From the IMG/VR virus record IMGVR_UViG_3300008113_000807, positions 1 through 32,667 of that record: DNA of 32,667 nt. One strand, written 5' to 3'. This document shows positions 8,283-15,539 of the stretch, piece by piece (the first letter of the stretch is position 1; each line of letters begins with the position of its first letter). Under the pieces are notes generated by a model. That model saw only the letters and a program-made list of their open reading frames with translations, ran no database searches and was not told the origin of the DNA. A program made the position numbers and the translations under genes. Origin of the DNA: a virus.

Positions 8283-8812
8283 TTCAATTTAATCCAATGA
8301 TACACACTAAAGCGATGTGAGTCGTCGGGTAATTTATTTGGCATCGCATGTACTTGATCAATGTTATTGATCATAAGATAACCACTGTTTACTTTATAAG
8401 GAAACTGATATCTTATAGATCCGTCTGTATTATAGAAGCAAGTGCCTAATGATTTGTCACCTTCTGTGATATAGATTTGCATACCTGCAATAACATGATT
8501 AATTCCATCAATATGTTTATCCATGTAATACCCTGCGGTATCTAGCCAAAAGCCACAATTATCTAATGATACATCGACACCAATTTGCTTTGATAACTCG
8601 CTCATTGATTTATGCGAAATTGATTCTAATCTTCGTAATAGTTTGTCGGCTTTAATATTGCGACGAGTATACACGCCCTGCACCATTATAGGTTCGTATT
8701 TGTATTCAAAGAAGTTTGTTTGATTAATTTGTTCTATGATTTCTTGCGGGTAGAAATCTTCAACTAGGAACAAATTATTTAGACTGTCTACGGGTGTGAT
8801 GTTCATAGACAT
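8279..8812 (-). CDS. 2-oxoglutarate/Fe(II)-dependent oxygenase, prolyl-4-hydroxylase-like
   Basis: A 177-residue protein with the double-stranded beta-helix iron triad: H100 and D102 in YYMDKHIDGINH, H155 in DQVHAMPN, and the 2OG-binding R167 in HRFSVYHW. GMQIYITE and SGYLMINN supply the expected core strands. Such enzymes hydroxylate proteins, nucleic acid bases or small molecules; the substrate here is unknown. The ATG at 8812 overlaps a late-promoter-like TATAAATA; the in-frame ATG at 8806 is an alternative start and would be nearly leaderless from that promoter. Coupling to the SGNH gene suggests a joint role, perhaps on a surface or structural component. Confidence 0.8.
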   Translation of the reverse strand: MSMNITPVDSLNNLFLVEDFYPQEIIEQINQTNFFEYKYEPIMVQGVYTRRNIKADKLLRRLESISHKSMSELSKQIGVDVSLDNCGFWLDTAGYYMDKHIDGINHVIAGMQIYITEGDKSLGTCFYNTDGSIRYQFPYKVNSGYLMINNIDQVHAMPNKLPDDSHRFSVYHWIKLK

Positions 8813-8819
8813 ATTTATA
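8812..8819 (-). promoter_or_regulatory. T4 late-type promoter motif TATAAATA
   Basis: An exact TATAAATA on the minus strand ends at the first base of the predicted ATG of the 2OG oxygenase. Initiation about six bases downstream would fall at the second ATG (8806), giving a leaderless transcript, unless the motif is accidental. Confidence 0.45.
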
Positions 8820-8820
8820 A

Positions 8821-8931
8821 GTGCTCACTTTCGGGATTCCCGGTAGCGAATCGGGCCGTCCCGCGCCAGCAGCCGGCGCACACTACGGTAACAAGTACCG
8901 GTCCTAAGGTGTGTTCTTTAATGTTCTTTGA
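8821..8931. ncRNA. Candidate structured RNA in GC-rich intergenic gap
   Basis: This 111-base gap is far more GC-rich than its surroundings. Read on the minus strand it holds three consecutive hairpins: CGGTA-CTTGT-TACCG (flanked by ACAC...GTGT), GCGCC-7 nt-GGCGC, and a nested GGGA/TCCC plus CCCG/CGGG arm. It lies downstream of the 8932-9681 gene and ends at a late-promoter motif. The strand is undecided because the hairpins work on both. It does not have the features of a tRNA, tmRNA, RNase P RNA or group I intron core, and lacks a T-run expected of a terminator. Function unknown. Confidence 0.4.
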
Positions 8932-9681
8932 TTAGCAGTTCCAACGACGACGGGCTTTGCATATGGCTTTGTCAGGAGTCTTGGCACAACTGATGCTGTG
9001 CATTTTCATTTGTCCACGACTGCGACTGCAATAACTCTTTCTACGCTTAGAAGCCTTACCGCCTTTTTTCAGTTTGCTGGGTTTAGTGGTCACAGCAGTT
9101 TTTAGTTTTGAACCAGGATTTTCTCTGCGGTAAGCATTCACAGCCTTTTGACTCATGCCATCTGTCTTATCTCGCTTATTGGCCTTTTGCCAATCTTCCA
9201 TAATGGGTTCGGAGGTTACTGCAAACACATACAGTTCGTCTTCTGTGAGTGTTTCTAAATCTTCCCAGATCACTTCAGCATCTACGCCATTGTGTTCAGC
9301 CAATCGTTCAATGATCGACTCAATGAGATCAAACTCCTCAGTCATTTGTTCGCTTAAACCAAATCCATCCCGGACAGCGTTCATTAGTTCGCTCACGCTG
9401 GCTTCTGTGGTTGGAAGTGTATCTTGTTCGCCAATATGCGGGTCGCCTTCTTCAACAGTACCCAACGCATAGGTAAACATACTATTGCCTTCATTGTCGA
9501 TAATAACAATGTAAAATTCATCGTCAAGTTGGCCTTTAGTAGAGAACATAAAAGAGCCATCGTCTTTGCGTTGACCTTTCCACCCCATGGCTTTCATTGC
9601 GCTGTTGACTTTGTTAACAACCTCTGGCCAAGGTAATACGTTACCTAACTTTGCTTCTTTGATAAATTCACTTGCTCTCAT
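8932..9681 (-). CDS. Putative capsid-targeted protein with basic Cys-rich C-terminus
   Basis: A 249-residue protein in two parts. Residues 1-9 (MRASEFIKE, then AK) resemble the T4 capsid-targeting peptide and its gp21 cleavage rule (I-x-E before A). Residues 10-160 are acidic (EEGDPHIGEQD, LTEDELYVFAV). The last 85 residues are strongly basic and hold RRKSYCSRSRGQMKMHSISC and DKAICKARRRWNC, a Cys/Arg module I recall from marine phage proteins (a DUF6321-like domain, unverified). AGGAAA lies eight bases before the start. It could be an internal, DNA-associated virion protein; function is not known. Confidence 0.7.
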   Translation of the reverse strand: MRASEFIKEAKLGNVLPWPEVVNKVNSAMKAMGWKGQRKDDGSFMFSTKGQLDDEFYIVIIDNEGNSMFTYALGTVEEGDPHIGEQDTLPTTEASVSELMNAVRDGFGLSEQMTEEFDLIESIIERLAEHNGVDAEVIWEDLETLTEDELYVFAVTSEPIMEDWQKANKRDKTDGMSQKAVNAYRRENPGSKLKTAVTTKPSKLKKGGKASKRRKSYCSRSRGQMKMHSISCAKTPDKAICKARRRWNC

Positions 9682-9853
9682 CTAAGTTTCCTGGTGGGCA
9701 ACAAAATCTAGGATCACACCAATCGTGTTGTGGATTGTAGTCTTGTCCAATGTAGCCAGCATAGGCTAGGCTCATGCCGATGCCATATATGGCTAGCCCT
9801 GTGATAAATTTATTACACAGGGCTGTAAGGGTTTTTTGGAGTGTCATAACCAT
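9668..9853 (-). CDS. Small exported or membrane-anchored Cys-containing protein
   Basis: A 61-residue protein with a hydrophobic N-terminal segment (about 15-33, ending MSLAYA, plausible signal cleavage) and a Cys/Pro-rich tail (DWCDPRFCCPPGN). GAGGAC stands just upstream. It overlaps the next gene's start by 14 bases, usual for this genome. No homologue recognised. A strong inverted repeat (9795-9824) lies inside the coding sequence, so the gene call is less secure than its neighbours. Confidence 0.5.
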   Translation of the reverse strand: MVMTLQKTLTALCNKFITGLAIYGIGMSLAYAGYIGQDYNPQHDWCDPRFCCPPGNLDESK

Positions 9854-9886
9854 CGTCCTCTGGGTATACTGGGTATTGGTCGGGGT

Positions 9887-10321
9887 TCATTTTAATGTGG
9901 CTCGCAACATCCATTGATGTTTTCTGTGTGCATCTTGACGTCCGGCAAGGAAGTCACTGAGTCCGTGCTCTCCTTCACGTTCAGATAATACAAACACCAT
10001 TTTTAAAATGTTGGCAATCTTTTCGCTGTCTTGCAACAGTTCTGCACACATTGCTGTGGCATCGGGTATATTTGTCTCATCTTCTACTTGACTCAACATA
10101 CTGAGTCTTTGGAAACTGGCAGGAGCGTATCCACCCGCTTTGCGAATGTTTTCAGCAAAGGGATCAATGTTCTCGTAGACTTCTTCGTATATACCGCCAA
10201 ACAAGGCGTGGAACTGTTCAAAGAACATTCCTTCTACGTTCCAGTGAAAGTTCTGCGCTTTGATAAAAAACGCATATTCGCTGGCAAACGCTATCTTAAG
10301 GGCTTTTCTTAATTCATCCAT
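9887..10321 (-). CDS. dps: Dps-like ferritin, DNA-protecting iron-storage protein
   Basis: A 144-residue four-helix protein matching Dps in length and motif spacing: FHWNVEGMFFEQFHALF followed by DPFAENIRKAGGYAP. The ferroxidase ligands H26, H38, D53 and E57 are at the canonical spacing (12, 27 and 31 residues from the first His). Dps oligomers oxidise Fe(II) with peroxide and protect DNA. A phage copy might protect injected or packaged DNA from oxidative damage. No strong Shine-Dalgarno; an AATAAATA (one mismatch to the late motif) lies eight bases upstream of the ATG. Confidence 0.85.
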   Translation of the reverse strand: MDELRKALKIAFASEYAFFIKAQNFHWNVEGMFFEQFHALFGGIYEEVYENIDPFAENIRKAGGYAPASFQRLSMLSQVEDETNIPDATAMCAELLQDSEKIANILKMVFVLSEREGEHGLSDFLAGRQDAHRKHQWMLRATLK

Positions 10322-10334
10322 GATACTTTATTTA

Positions 10335-10562
10335 TTATCCTAATAGTTTGGCAGCAACTTCTAGAGCAGAGATCAGTTTAGACTTTAGTACAATGTCATT
10401 TACGTCTTGTTCTAAACTGTCGAATCGACCCAAGTCGGTTAGTAACTCTGCATATTCATCTCGATTAATTTGTCCTGTTTGAAATGCGTTAACATAACTT
10501 TCTAGTAGTTGAGCACGTTCCACGGCCCAAGGACGACCGCTGTTGTGTAGATCTTCTAACAT
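10335..10562 (-). CDS. Small helical protein of unknown function
   Basis: A 75-residue acidic, predicted all-helical protein (ERAQLLESYVNAFQTGQINR, DEYAELLTDLGRFDSLEQDV, LKSKLISALEVAAKLLG). No family recognised. Its ATG overlaps the preceding stop by one base (TAATG), which supports both the call and translation after the upstream frame. It lies immediately before dps. Confidence 0.65.
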   Translation of the reverse strand: MLEDLHNSGRPWAVERAQLLESYVNAFQTGQINRDEYAELLTDLGRFDSLEQDVNDIVLKSKLISALEVAAKLLG

Positions 10563-10819
10563 TACTTGTTTCTCCCCTGCGCCGCTGTGGCAATAGCATC
10601 ACTTTCTTTGATCATGATCTTAACTTTACTTTCACAAAAGAATTTACTTGATCCTTCACGGTCAGCAAGACCTTTAAGAGTAATGTCAAACACTTTAGTA
10701 ATTTTAGTCATGTCTTCATTTTTACGGCTGTCAGAGTATAGTTCAAGCCATTGTACTCGTGTTTGAAGTGACGTCAGTTGTTGTTTTAAAGAAACTAGAG
10801 ATTGAACTGACTGCCGCAC
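10562..10819 (-). CDS. Helical ORF of unknown function, start unclear (possible frameshifted lipoprotein body)
   Basis: The open frame ends at 10562 in a TAATG junction with the next gene, so its 3' part is likely translated. The first usable codon is a GTG at 10819 lying inside the lipoprotein gene in another frame; an ATG at 10711 would give only 49 residues (MTKITKVFDITLKGLADREG). The longer form has a helical, coiled-coil-like segment (SLVSLKQQLTSLQTRVQWLE). Either it is a separate overlapping gene, or a one-base frame change separates it from the lipoprotein signal upstream. Confidence 0.5.
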   Translation of the reverse strand: MRQSVQSLVSLKQQLTSLQTRVQWLELYSDSRKNEDMTKITKVFDITLKGLADREGSSKFFCESKVKIMIKESDAIATAAQGRNK

Positions 10820-10865
10820 ACCCCGAAAGTAAGAACACTAAGGATAACGCAACTAGTCGTTTCAT
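10743..10865 (-). CDS. Short lipoprotein, 40 residues, perhaps truncated
   Basis: From the ATG at 10865, which overlaps the TGA of the upstream gene (ATGA at 10862-10865), the minus strand encodes MKRLVALSLVFLLSGCAAVS followed by a Ser/Thr-rich stretch and a stop at 10743. It has a basic n-region, hydrophobic h-region and a lipobox LSGC (C16), so it should be lipidated and placed in the outer or inner membrane. At 40 residues it is short. The frame at 10562-10819 overlaps its 3' part, so it may be an N-terminus separated from its body by a frame change. Confidence 0.6.
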   Translation of the reverse strand: MKRLVALSLVFLLSGCAAVSSISSFFKTTTDVTSNTSTMA

Positions 10866-12148
10866 TTTTTCGACGCCATCCGTTGTCTAAGCACTCTATC
10901 AGCACCTAGGCTAGGTTTAGGTTTAGATCCAAATGGGTCCATGCCCGCCATGCCTGGAAAATCATTCTTCATTGTCATGTGTCTAACTGTAGTGCTTGTA
11001 ATTTTTCCGTTGGCATCAAATCTAAAGTGATTTTTATATGGTACACCGCAAGTGTTACATTTTGTATCAGGATCAATCTTACTAGTATCATTCTGCGGAG
11101 TATCTCTAGGAGTGTCCATTTCAGCAACTAGGTCTCTAAAATAAGCAATAGACTCTGCAGGTTGTTGTGCTTTTGGCATTACTGGTTTACTCAATCTTCC
11201 TAATGCACCCATTACAGCACTAATGTTTTGTCCAACAGTTTTACCTACTTGACTTGCTTTGTCGAGTAAGTTACTCCACACTGGTTTAAAGGCCTGCATA
11301 AATTCTTCACGTATGCGTATGTCGCTTTCTTGACGACTAACGTCTACACCAGCCTGCATCTTTTCGATAGTAGTCTGTGTTTCTTTATCAATGATAGCCA
11401 ACTCTTTTTGTTTTTCTGTATTGATAACATCTAAACGACTTTGACGTTCGCCTGCGTTATCAATGTTATCAAGTTGCTTAATTTGAATTTGATAATCTGC
11501 TTCTAATTTGGATTTCTTGTATTCGCCCTCAGCAGTGATCTTAATAACTTCTAGTTCATGTGCATGACCTTGTTTAGCCATTTCCAACGACTGGGCACGT
11601 TCTGCTTCGGGTTCTTTACTGTTGCGAACATCAATCTCTACTTTGGCCAAACGCTCCTTGGCTTCTAATTCCATTGCTTGTTGGCGTTCTTTAATTGCCT
11701 GACGTACTTCAATGTCCATTTGTAGCATTGCTTGTGCATCTGCATCTGCTATTTGATTTTGACGAATTAGTTGTTGTACATTTAGATTATGCTGTAATGA
11801 CCCAAGTTGATCGGATTGTTGATTTTGTTGCGCAGTAACTTCTTTATCTCTAATAGACTGCTCCATTTCGCTAACGCTGGGCGTTTGACGCATTAAATCG
11901 TATACAGATTTTTCATGATCTCTAGGAACACCGTAGTCGCGGCTTAGTTTATATTTTTCAAATTCTTTAACGTCGACACCGTCCATTACTAGTTTAACTG
12001 CCCACTCGACATCGCTCTTAGGTTCGGCACCAGCATCTAAATTCTTAAATGCTCTTACAAATGAAGTGATATCGTTAACACGATCTCGTATTGGTTTACC
12101 TGTGTTAGGGTCAAACCTTAATTCTGTTAATAAATCGTTAATTTTCAT
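10862..12148 (-). CDS. Long coiled-coil protein with C-terminal CxxC motif
   Basis: A 428-residue protein. The N-terminus MKINDLLTE is similar to the capsid-targeting-like starts nearby, though the residue after E is Leu, not a small one. Residues about 90-300 are Gln/Glu/Lys-rich coiled coil (EVRQAIKERQQAMELEAKER). Residues 300-330 have a Gly/Ala-rich hydrophobic stretch (GKTVGQNISAVMGALGRL). The C-terminus has CNTCGVPYKNHF, a probable half zinc site. Function unknown; possibly an internal or scaffold-like virion component. Coupled to neighbours through ATGA overlaps at both ends. Confidence 0.7.
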   Translation of the reverse strand: MKINDLLTELRFDPNTGKPIRDRVNDITSFVRAFKNLDAGAEPKSDVEWAVKLVMDGVDVKEFEKYKLSRDYGVPRDHEKSVYDLMRQTPSVSEMEQSIRDKEVTAQQNQQSDQLGSLQHNLNVQQLIRQNQIADADAQAMLQMDIEVRQAIKERQQAMELEAKERLAKVEIDVRNSKEPEAERAQSLEMAKQGHAHELEVIKITAEGEYKKSKLEADYQIQIKQLDNIDNAGERQSRLDVINTEKQKELAIIDKETQTTIEKMQAGVDVSRQESDIRIREEFMQAFKPVWSNLLDKASQVGKTVGQNISAVMGALGRLSKPVMPKAQQPAESIAYFRDLVAEMDTPRDTPQNDTSKIDPDTKCNTCGVPYKNHFRFDANGKITSTTVRHMTMKNDFPGMAGMDPFGSKPKPSLGADRVLRQRMASKK

Positions 12149-13167
12149 TTTTTTCCTGTCGGTACACAGTTGTCCACTGTCTTGCCGCCTTTCTTCTTAG
12201 TGCCCATGCGCTTGTAACCATCCCAGCACACTTTGCCGTCAACACCTTTTTGTTTGGCTTCTGCAAGATTCAAGTAGCCACCCCAATCGTGTACTATTTC
12301 GCCTTCAAAACCCGGTCTATCTTTAAGGGTAACACGATCACCGACTGCTAACCCTGTGCTTCTCGAGACATCGGCTTGTCTTTTTAAATACTCTGCATGT
12401 TCAGGGTCGAGTTCTTCTGCCACACTTTCTTGAGTTTCCGGACCCACTTTATAATACTTTCTTTTTGGATCATATATACCAACTTGACCACTGGCGTTCA
12501 TGGCCATTGTGGCACCGTTAGGCATTTTTTGTGTTGCAAACTTGGCATCAGGATAACGAGCCCGTACTGATTTTTCCCACGAGTCTATTGACACTCCTAG
12601 CGGTTCAACTGTTAATGGATTACCTTCAGACGCATTGTTTTCTGTGGCAGGTGCTCCAGTTACACTTACTTCCCATTTCTTGCCTGTGGACTCGCTCTTT
12701 TTAGCGGCCCAGACTTTTAATTGTTTATAGTGATTTCTTTCAGCCGAGTCGTCAGCATATTGACCACGACCTTTGAATACTTTCCATGGCTTGCCGTTGA
12801 TAGAAACAGCAAAGTTGTTTGGTGGTTCTGTGTTGCCTTCGTCATTTTCTCTTTCTCTACTGCCCATGTCCACACTTGAATCGTAGTCACGTTGATAAGA
12901 GTCACGACGACCTCTATAACCTGCTTCTTCAATTTCAACACCCATCTTGTCATCAAACAATCCGGGTTGCAAAATATCTTTACCAACTGCATGATATGAA
13001 CTCATGAATGCATTGAACTTGGACATCATGTCTTTTAACAACTGTTCATCAGCATTGATTTTAATTTTATCAATGTTGCTCATAACTAGGTCATTGATCT
13101 TGTCAGCATCGATCAAGAAAGTGTTGGCGTCGCCACCAACGCTGTCTGCTTCGAAACTTGTGATCAC
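12145..13167 (-). CDS. Modular accessory protein of unknown function
   Basis: A 340-residue hydrophilic protein. Residues 1-85 look helical (DKINDLVMSNIDKIK). A middle region carries NNFAVSINGKPWKVFKGRGQ and a YPDAKFATQKMPNGATM segment. Near the C-terminus VGDRVTLKDRPGFEGEIVHDW resembles a small SH3-like barrel, and the last 35 residues, AKQKGVDGKVCWDGYKRMG then TKKKGGKTVDNCVP, form a Lys-rich Cys-containing tail of a type I recall in marine phage proteins. LAE before that tail would fit a prohead-protease site. No enzymatic motif. It overlaps both neighbours as ATGA. Confidence 0.65.
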   Translation of the reverse strand: MITSFEADSVGGDANTFLIDADKINDLVMSNIDKIKINADEQLLKDMMSKFNAFMSSYHAVGKDILQPGLFDDKMGVEIEEAGYRGRRDSYQRDYDSSVDMGSRERENDEGNTEPPNNFAVSINGKPWKVFKGRGQYADDSAERNHYKQLKVWAAKKSESTGKKWEVSVTGAPATENNASEGNPLTVEPLGVSIDSWEKSVRARYPDAKFATQKMPNGATMAMNASGQVGIYDPKRKYYKVGPETQESVAEELDPEHAEYLKRQADVSRSTGLAVGDRVTLKDRPGFEGEIVHDWGGYLNLAEAKQKGVDGKVCWDGYKRMGTKKKGGKTVDNCVPTGKK

Positions 13168-14357
13168 AGACTCTTTAGCAACTGCTGACTCTCTAATGCA
13201 GTAACCACTTCTTTGGCAACTTCAACTGACTCGGTCTTCTTAGCAATGGCTTTTTGTAGTCCAGGCGGAAGTTTTTTCTGCTTGTCTGACAGGCCTTTGG
13301 AAGTACTAGGCTTCTTATCAGCGTGGTCATCTTTGCCAGGCTTCTTGTCTGCCCAATTTGGAACACCATCGCCGTCATCGTCTGGCTTCTTGGCCTCGTC
13401 GGTCTTGTTGTCTTTTGTTGGCGGCACTGACGGCGCTGGCTTCTTTTTCTTGAAAGCCGGGTAGCCTGGTGGCACTGGGAAAGAGGCCTCGTCCATGATC
13501 TTGGCAATTTTCTTTTTCTTTTCTTCTGTATTTTCTTTTTTCTTTTTATCTTCTGCGGCTTTCTTAGAGTCAGCGGTTTCACTGACTAGTTTGCCGTCTT
13601 TGTATCTCTTAACAGAACCTGGATTTTTCTTTTCGTAGTCTTTAGTGTCTTGAGCCTGCGCTTTGTCAGCGGCTTTGTCTCCAGCCTTTTCGGCAGCAGA
13701 TTTAGATTTGGCCTGTGACTTTGGTTCAGTGTGCGGTTCATCTGTATACTTGTGTGTACTTGTATGCTTAACACCGGTACGCTTACCGTCTTTGTCATAC
13801 TGTACTTCTGTCTTGCCTTCTGACAATTTCTTTTTGCAATCAGCCACCATTTGCTTTAGTTCTTTCTGGTCACAATCAGGATGCATTTTGCAAATTTCTG
13901 CCACGCTCTTGCCATCCTGACACATTTTTTTAATGTGTGACATTGGAGGACATTTCTTCATCATTGCTTTTTTCTTGGCACTTTCTAACAGTGCATGTAG
14001 TCGTTGTTCGTAGTTCATAGATTCTTCCATATCGGTTATTGGTTTTTCATCGTCTTCCTCAGACACTGTGTTTGCAGAACCCATTTCCGCTTCACCTGTA
14101 ATATCTTCCACACTGGATGCTTGACCGCCACCACCGAATTTCATTTTATATTCCATGTAGTGATATACTGAGTCCAGATAGTCTGCAGATTTAGTAATCT
14201 TGGCCTGTACCCATCCCTCTAGTTCTTGCCCTTCTTGAACCATTTGGAACAGTTTCATGGCGTTTTTGGCAGCACGATACAAGTCTGCACGGGCCATAGC
14301 GCCTTCTCCGTCGCTGGCTTGTGGTGCTTGCATCTGTGGTTTTACTTCGTTCTGCAT
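13164..14357 (-). CDS. Lysine-rich modular accessory protein
   Basis: A 397-residue protein. Residues 20-75 form an ordered helical module (ARADLYRAAKNAMKLFQMVQ, GWVQAKITKSADYLDSVYHY). Residues 136-174 hold five Cys (KKCPPMSHIKKMC, HPDCDQ, VADCKKK). Residues 180-320 are low-complexity Lys/Asp/Ala. DDDGDGVPNWADK at 326-338 is a thrombospondin-type-3-like calcium loop, and SDKQKKLPPGLQKAIAKK near 357-374 is a recurring phage module. AGGAGA stands six bases before the ATG, so it begins a translational unit. The charge suggests DNA association inside the head; function unknown. Confidence 0.65.
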   Translation of the reverse strand: MQNEVKPQMQAPQASDGEGAMARADLYRAAKNAMKLFQMVQEGQELEGWVQAKITKSADYLDSVYHYMEYKMKFGGGGQASSVEDITGEAEMGSANTVSEEDDEKPITDMEESMNYEQRLHALLESAKKKAMMKKCPPMSHIKKMCQDGKSVAEICKMHPDCDQKELKQMVADCKKKLSEGKTEVQYDKDGKRTGVKHTSTHKYTDEPHTEPKSQAKSKSAAEKAGDKAADKAQAQDTKDYEKKNPGSVKRYKDGKLVSETADSKKAAEDKKKKENTEEKKKKIAKIMDEASFPVPPGYPAFKKKKPAPSVPPTKDNKTDEAKKPDDDGDGVPNWADKKPGKDDHADKKPSTSKGLSDKQKKLPPGLQKAIAKKTESVEVAKEVVTALESQQLLKSL

Positions 14358-14378
14358 CTCAATCTCCTGATATAATAT

Positions 14379-15539
14379 TTAGCGTTTAGCAATGCTGCCG
14401 CCGGTCATTAGGTTTCCGCCCTTCATGTCCAGGGCATTAGTACCGGGTTTTTGCATTTTAGCCCGTTTATTCTTATAAACTGCACCCACACCCACCATTG
14501 CTGATGTTGTTGATCCTGCTGAAGCGCCACCCTCACCGTCTTCTTTTACGTGCTCAGGCTTGCCCTTGTGCTTGGTCGCGGCATAGTCTTTAGCAGACTT
14601 TTTACTCATTCCTTTAGCCGCTTTAGCAACTTCTGGACTAGCAGGCTTTTCACCCTTTTTAGCCGCATAAACCATGCCCATGAATTTCTGTTGTGCTTTG
14701 CTTTTTGCTTTTTCAGTTACATAGGTTTCCGCTACACCTTGCTTGCCTTGTGACGAGTTTTCTATCTGCTTAATAGCATCATACAACACCCATTCCAATC
14801 GACTAGTGTATCCTTGTGGGAATGTGGCTTTACCTGTTTGTACCTGTTTGGCTATAGCCCTCAGGCCGGCTAGTTCTTTTACTGTGTTCTGAGCACCTTG
14901 ATCTGGATTATCTCTTAATGCGTTAATGGCATCGTACAATGCTACTTCTAATTGGCTAGCAAATCCTTGCGGGTATTGGGCTTTTCCGGTTTGTATTTGT
15001 TTTACTGTAGATCTTATATTGACTAACGATTGCACAGTGTCATCCCCACCCGAGCCTTCCGCCACACCTTGACCACTTATTCCTTTGAATTCACCAGTGG
15101 CCTTATTGAACAGGCTAAGCCATTGGTTAGATAAGTCAATAAGTTCTTGATCTTTTTTAGGATCTTGTTGTCCCCGGTAGTCTGACCTCATTCTAATACT
15201 ATCAAGTAAATCGAGAAATTTTGAAGCATATTCCATTTCGCGGCGAATCTCCGCCACGCCCTGAAGTTTTCTGCCCGCAAGTTTTGCAAACAAGTCAGAC
15301 CATCCTCTTTTATCGAAAAGTTTATATTGTCTAACCAATTCTTCAACTTTATCAGCCACGCTGAATTTATTATCAGCACCTTCCGCCACTGGCTTCTTAT
15401 GTTTTTCATGCCGCGGAAGAGTCTTGCTTTTATCCTTCATTTTGCCAGCACCGCCCATTTTGGCATTCTTTGCCACAAAATTGCGTGGTTTGGCCGCGGC
15501 AACAGTTTTAGATTCTGTGATAATTTCTATAATTTTCAT
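14379..15539 (-). CDS. Putative capsid-targeted modular protein with tandem repeat and DUF3008-like domain
   Basis: A 386-residue protein starting MKIIEIITE then SK, which fits a capsid-targeting peptide with an I-x-E cleavage site. Four VAE elements stand at module borders (residues 51-53, 95-97, 159-161, 269-271), two of them followed by Gly. Two homologous 44-residue repeats lie at 168-211 and 219-262, both with the QTGKA.(Y/F)PQG core. Residues 277-333 (KAKSKAQQKFMGMVYAAKKG, KKSAKDYAATKHKGKPEH) match the DUF3008-type helical domain. The tail is Gly-rich. ATGA couples it to the ParB-like gene. The architecture suggests a processed virion polyprotein; this is inference. Confidence 0.7.
   Translation of the reverse strand: MKIIEIITESKTVAAAKPRNFVAKNAKMGGAGKMKDKSKTLPRHEKHKKPVAEGADNKFSVADKVEELVRQYKLFDKRGWSDLFAKLAGRKLQGVAEIRREMEYASKFLDLLDSIRMRSDYRGQQDPKKDQELIDLSNQWLSLFNKATGEFKGISGQGVAEGSGGDDTVQSLVNIRSTVKQIQTGKAQYPQGFASQLEVALYDAINALRDNPDQGAQNTVKELAGLRAIAKQVQTGKATFPQGYTSRLEWVLYDAIKQIENSSQGKQGVAETYVTEKAKSKAQQKFMGMVYAAKKGEKPASPEVAKAAKGMSKKSAKDYAATKHKGKPEHVKEDGEGGASAGSTTSAMVGVGAVYKNKRAKMQKPGTNALDMKGGNLMTGGSIAKR
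14754..15038 (-). repeat. Two-copy protein-coding tandem repeat
   Basis: Codons for 44 residues (14907-15038) are repeated at 14754-14885 with a short spacer. Protein identity is about half (QIQTGKAQYPQGFASQLE against QVQTGKATFPQGYTSRLE, then LYDAI in both), while DNA has diverged, so the duplication is old. Confidence 0.75.

Noticed and set aside
8834-8905. Short matches to conserved rRNA segments as evidence of an rRNA gene fragment
   Set aside because: The matches are 9-12 bases, in scrambled order, and the flanks do not continue as rRNA. Kept only as an oddity of the structured gap.
10329-10336. Late promoter AATAAATA for dps
   Set aside because: One mismatch, and only eight bases before the ATG, so a start there would give almost no leader. 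Recorded in the dps entry only.
13193-13920. Overlapping frames rich in Lys/Arg or Ser in both strands
   Set aside because: Products of the low-complexity Lys/Asp coding sequence of the 13164-14357 gene read in other frames.
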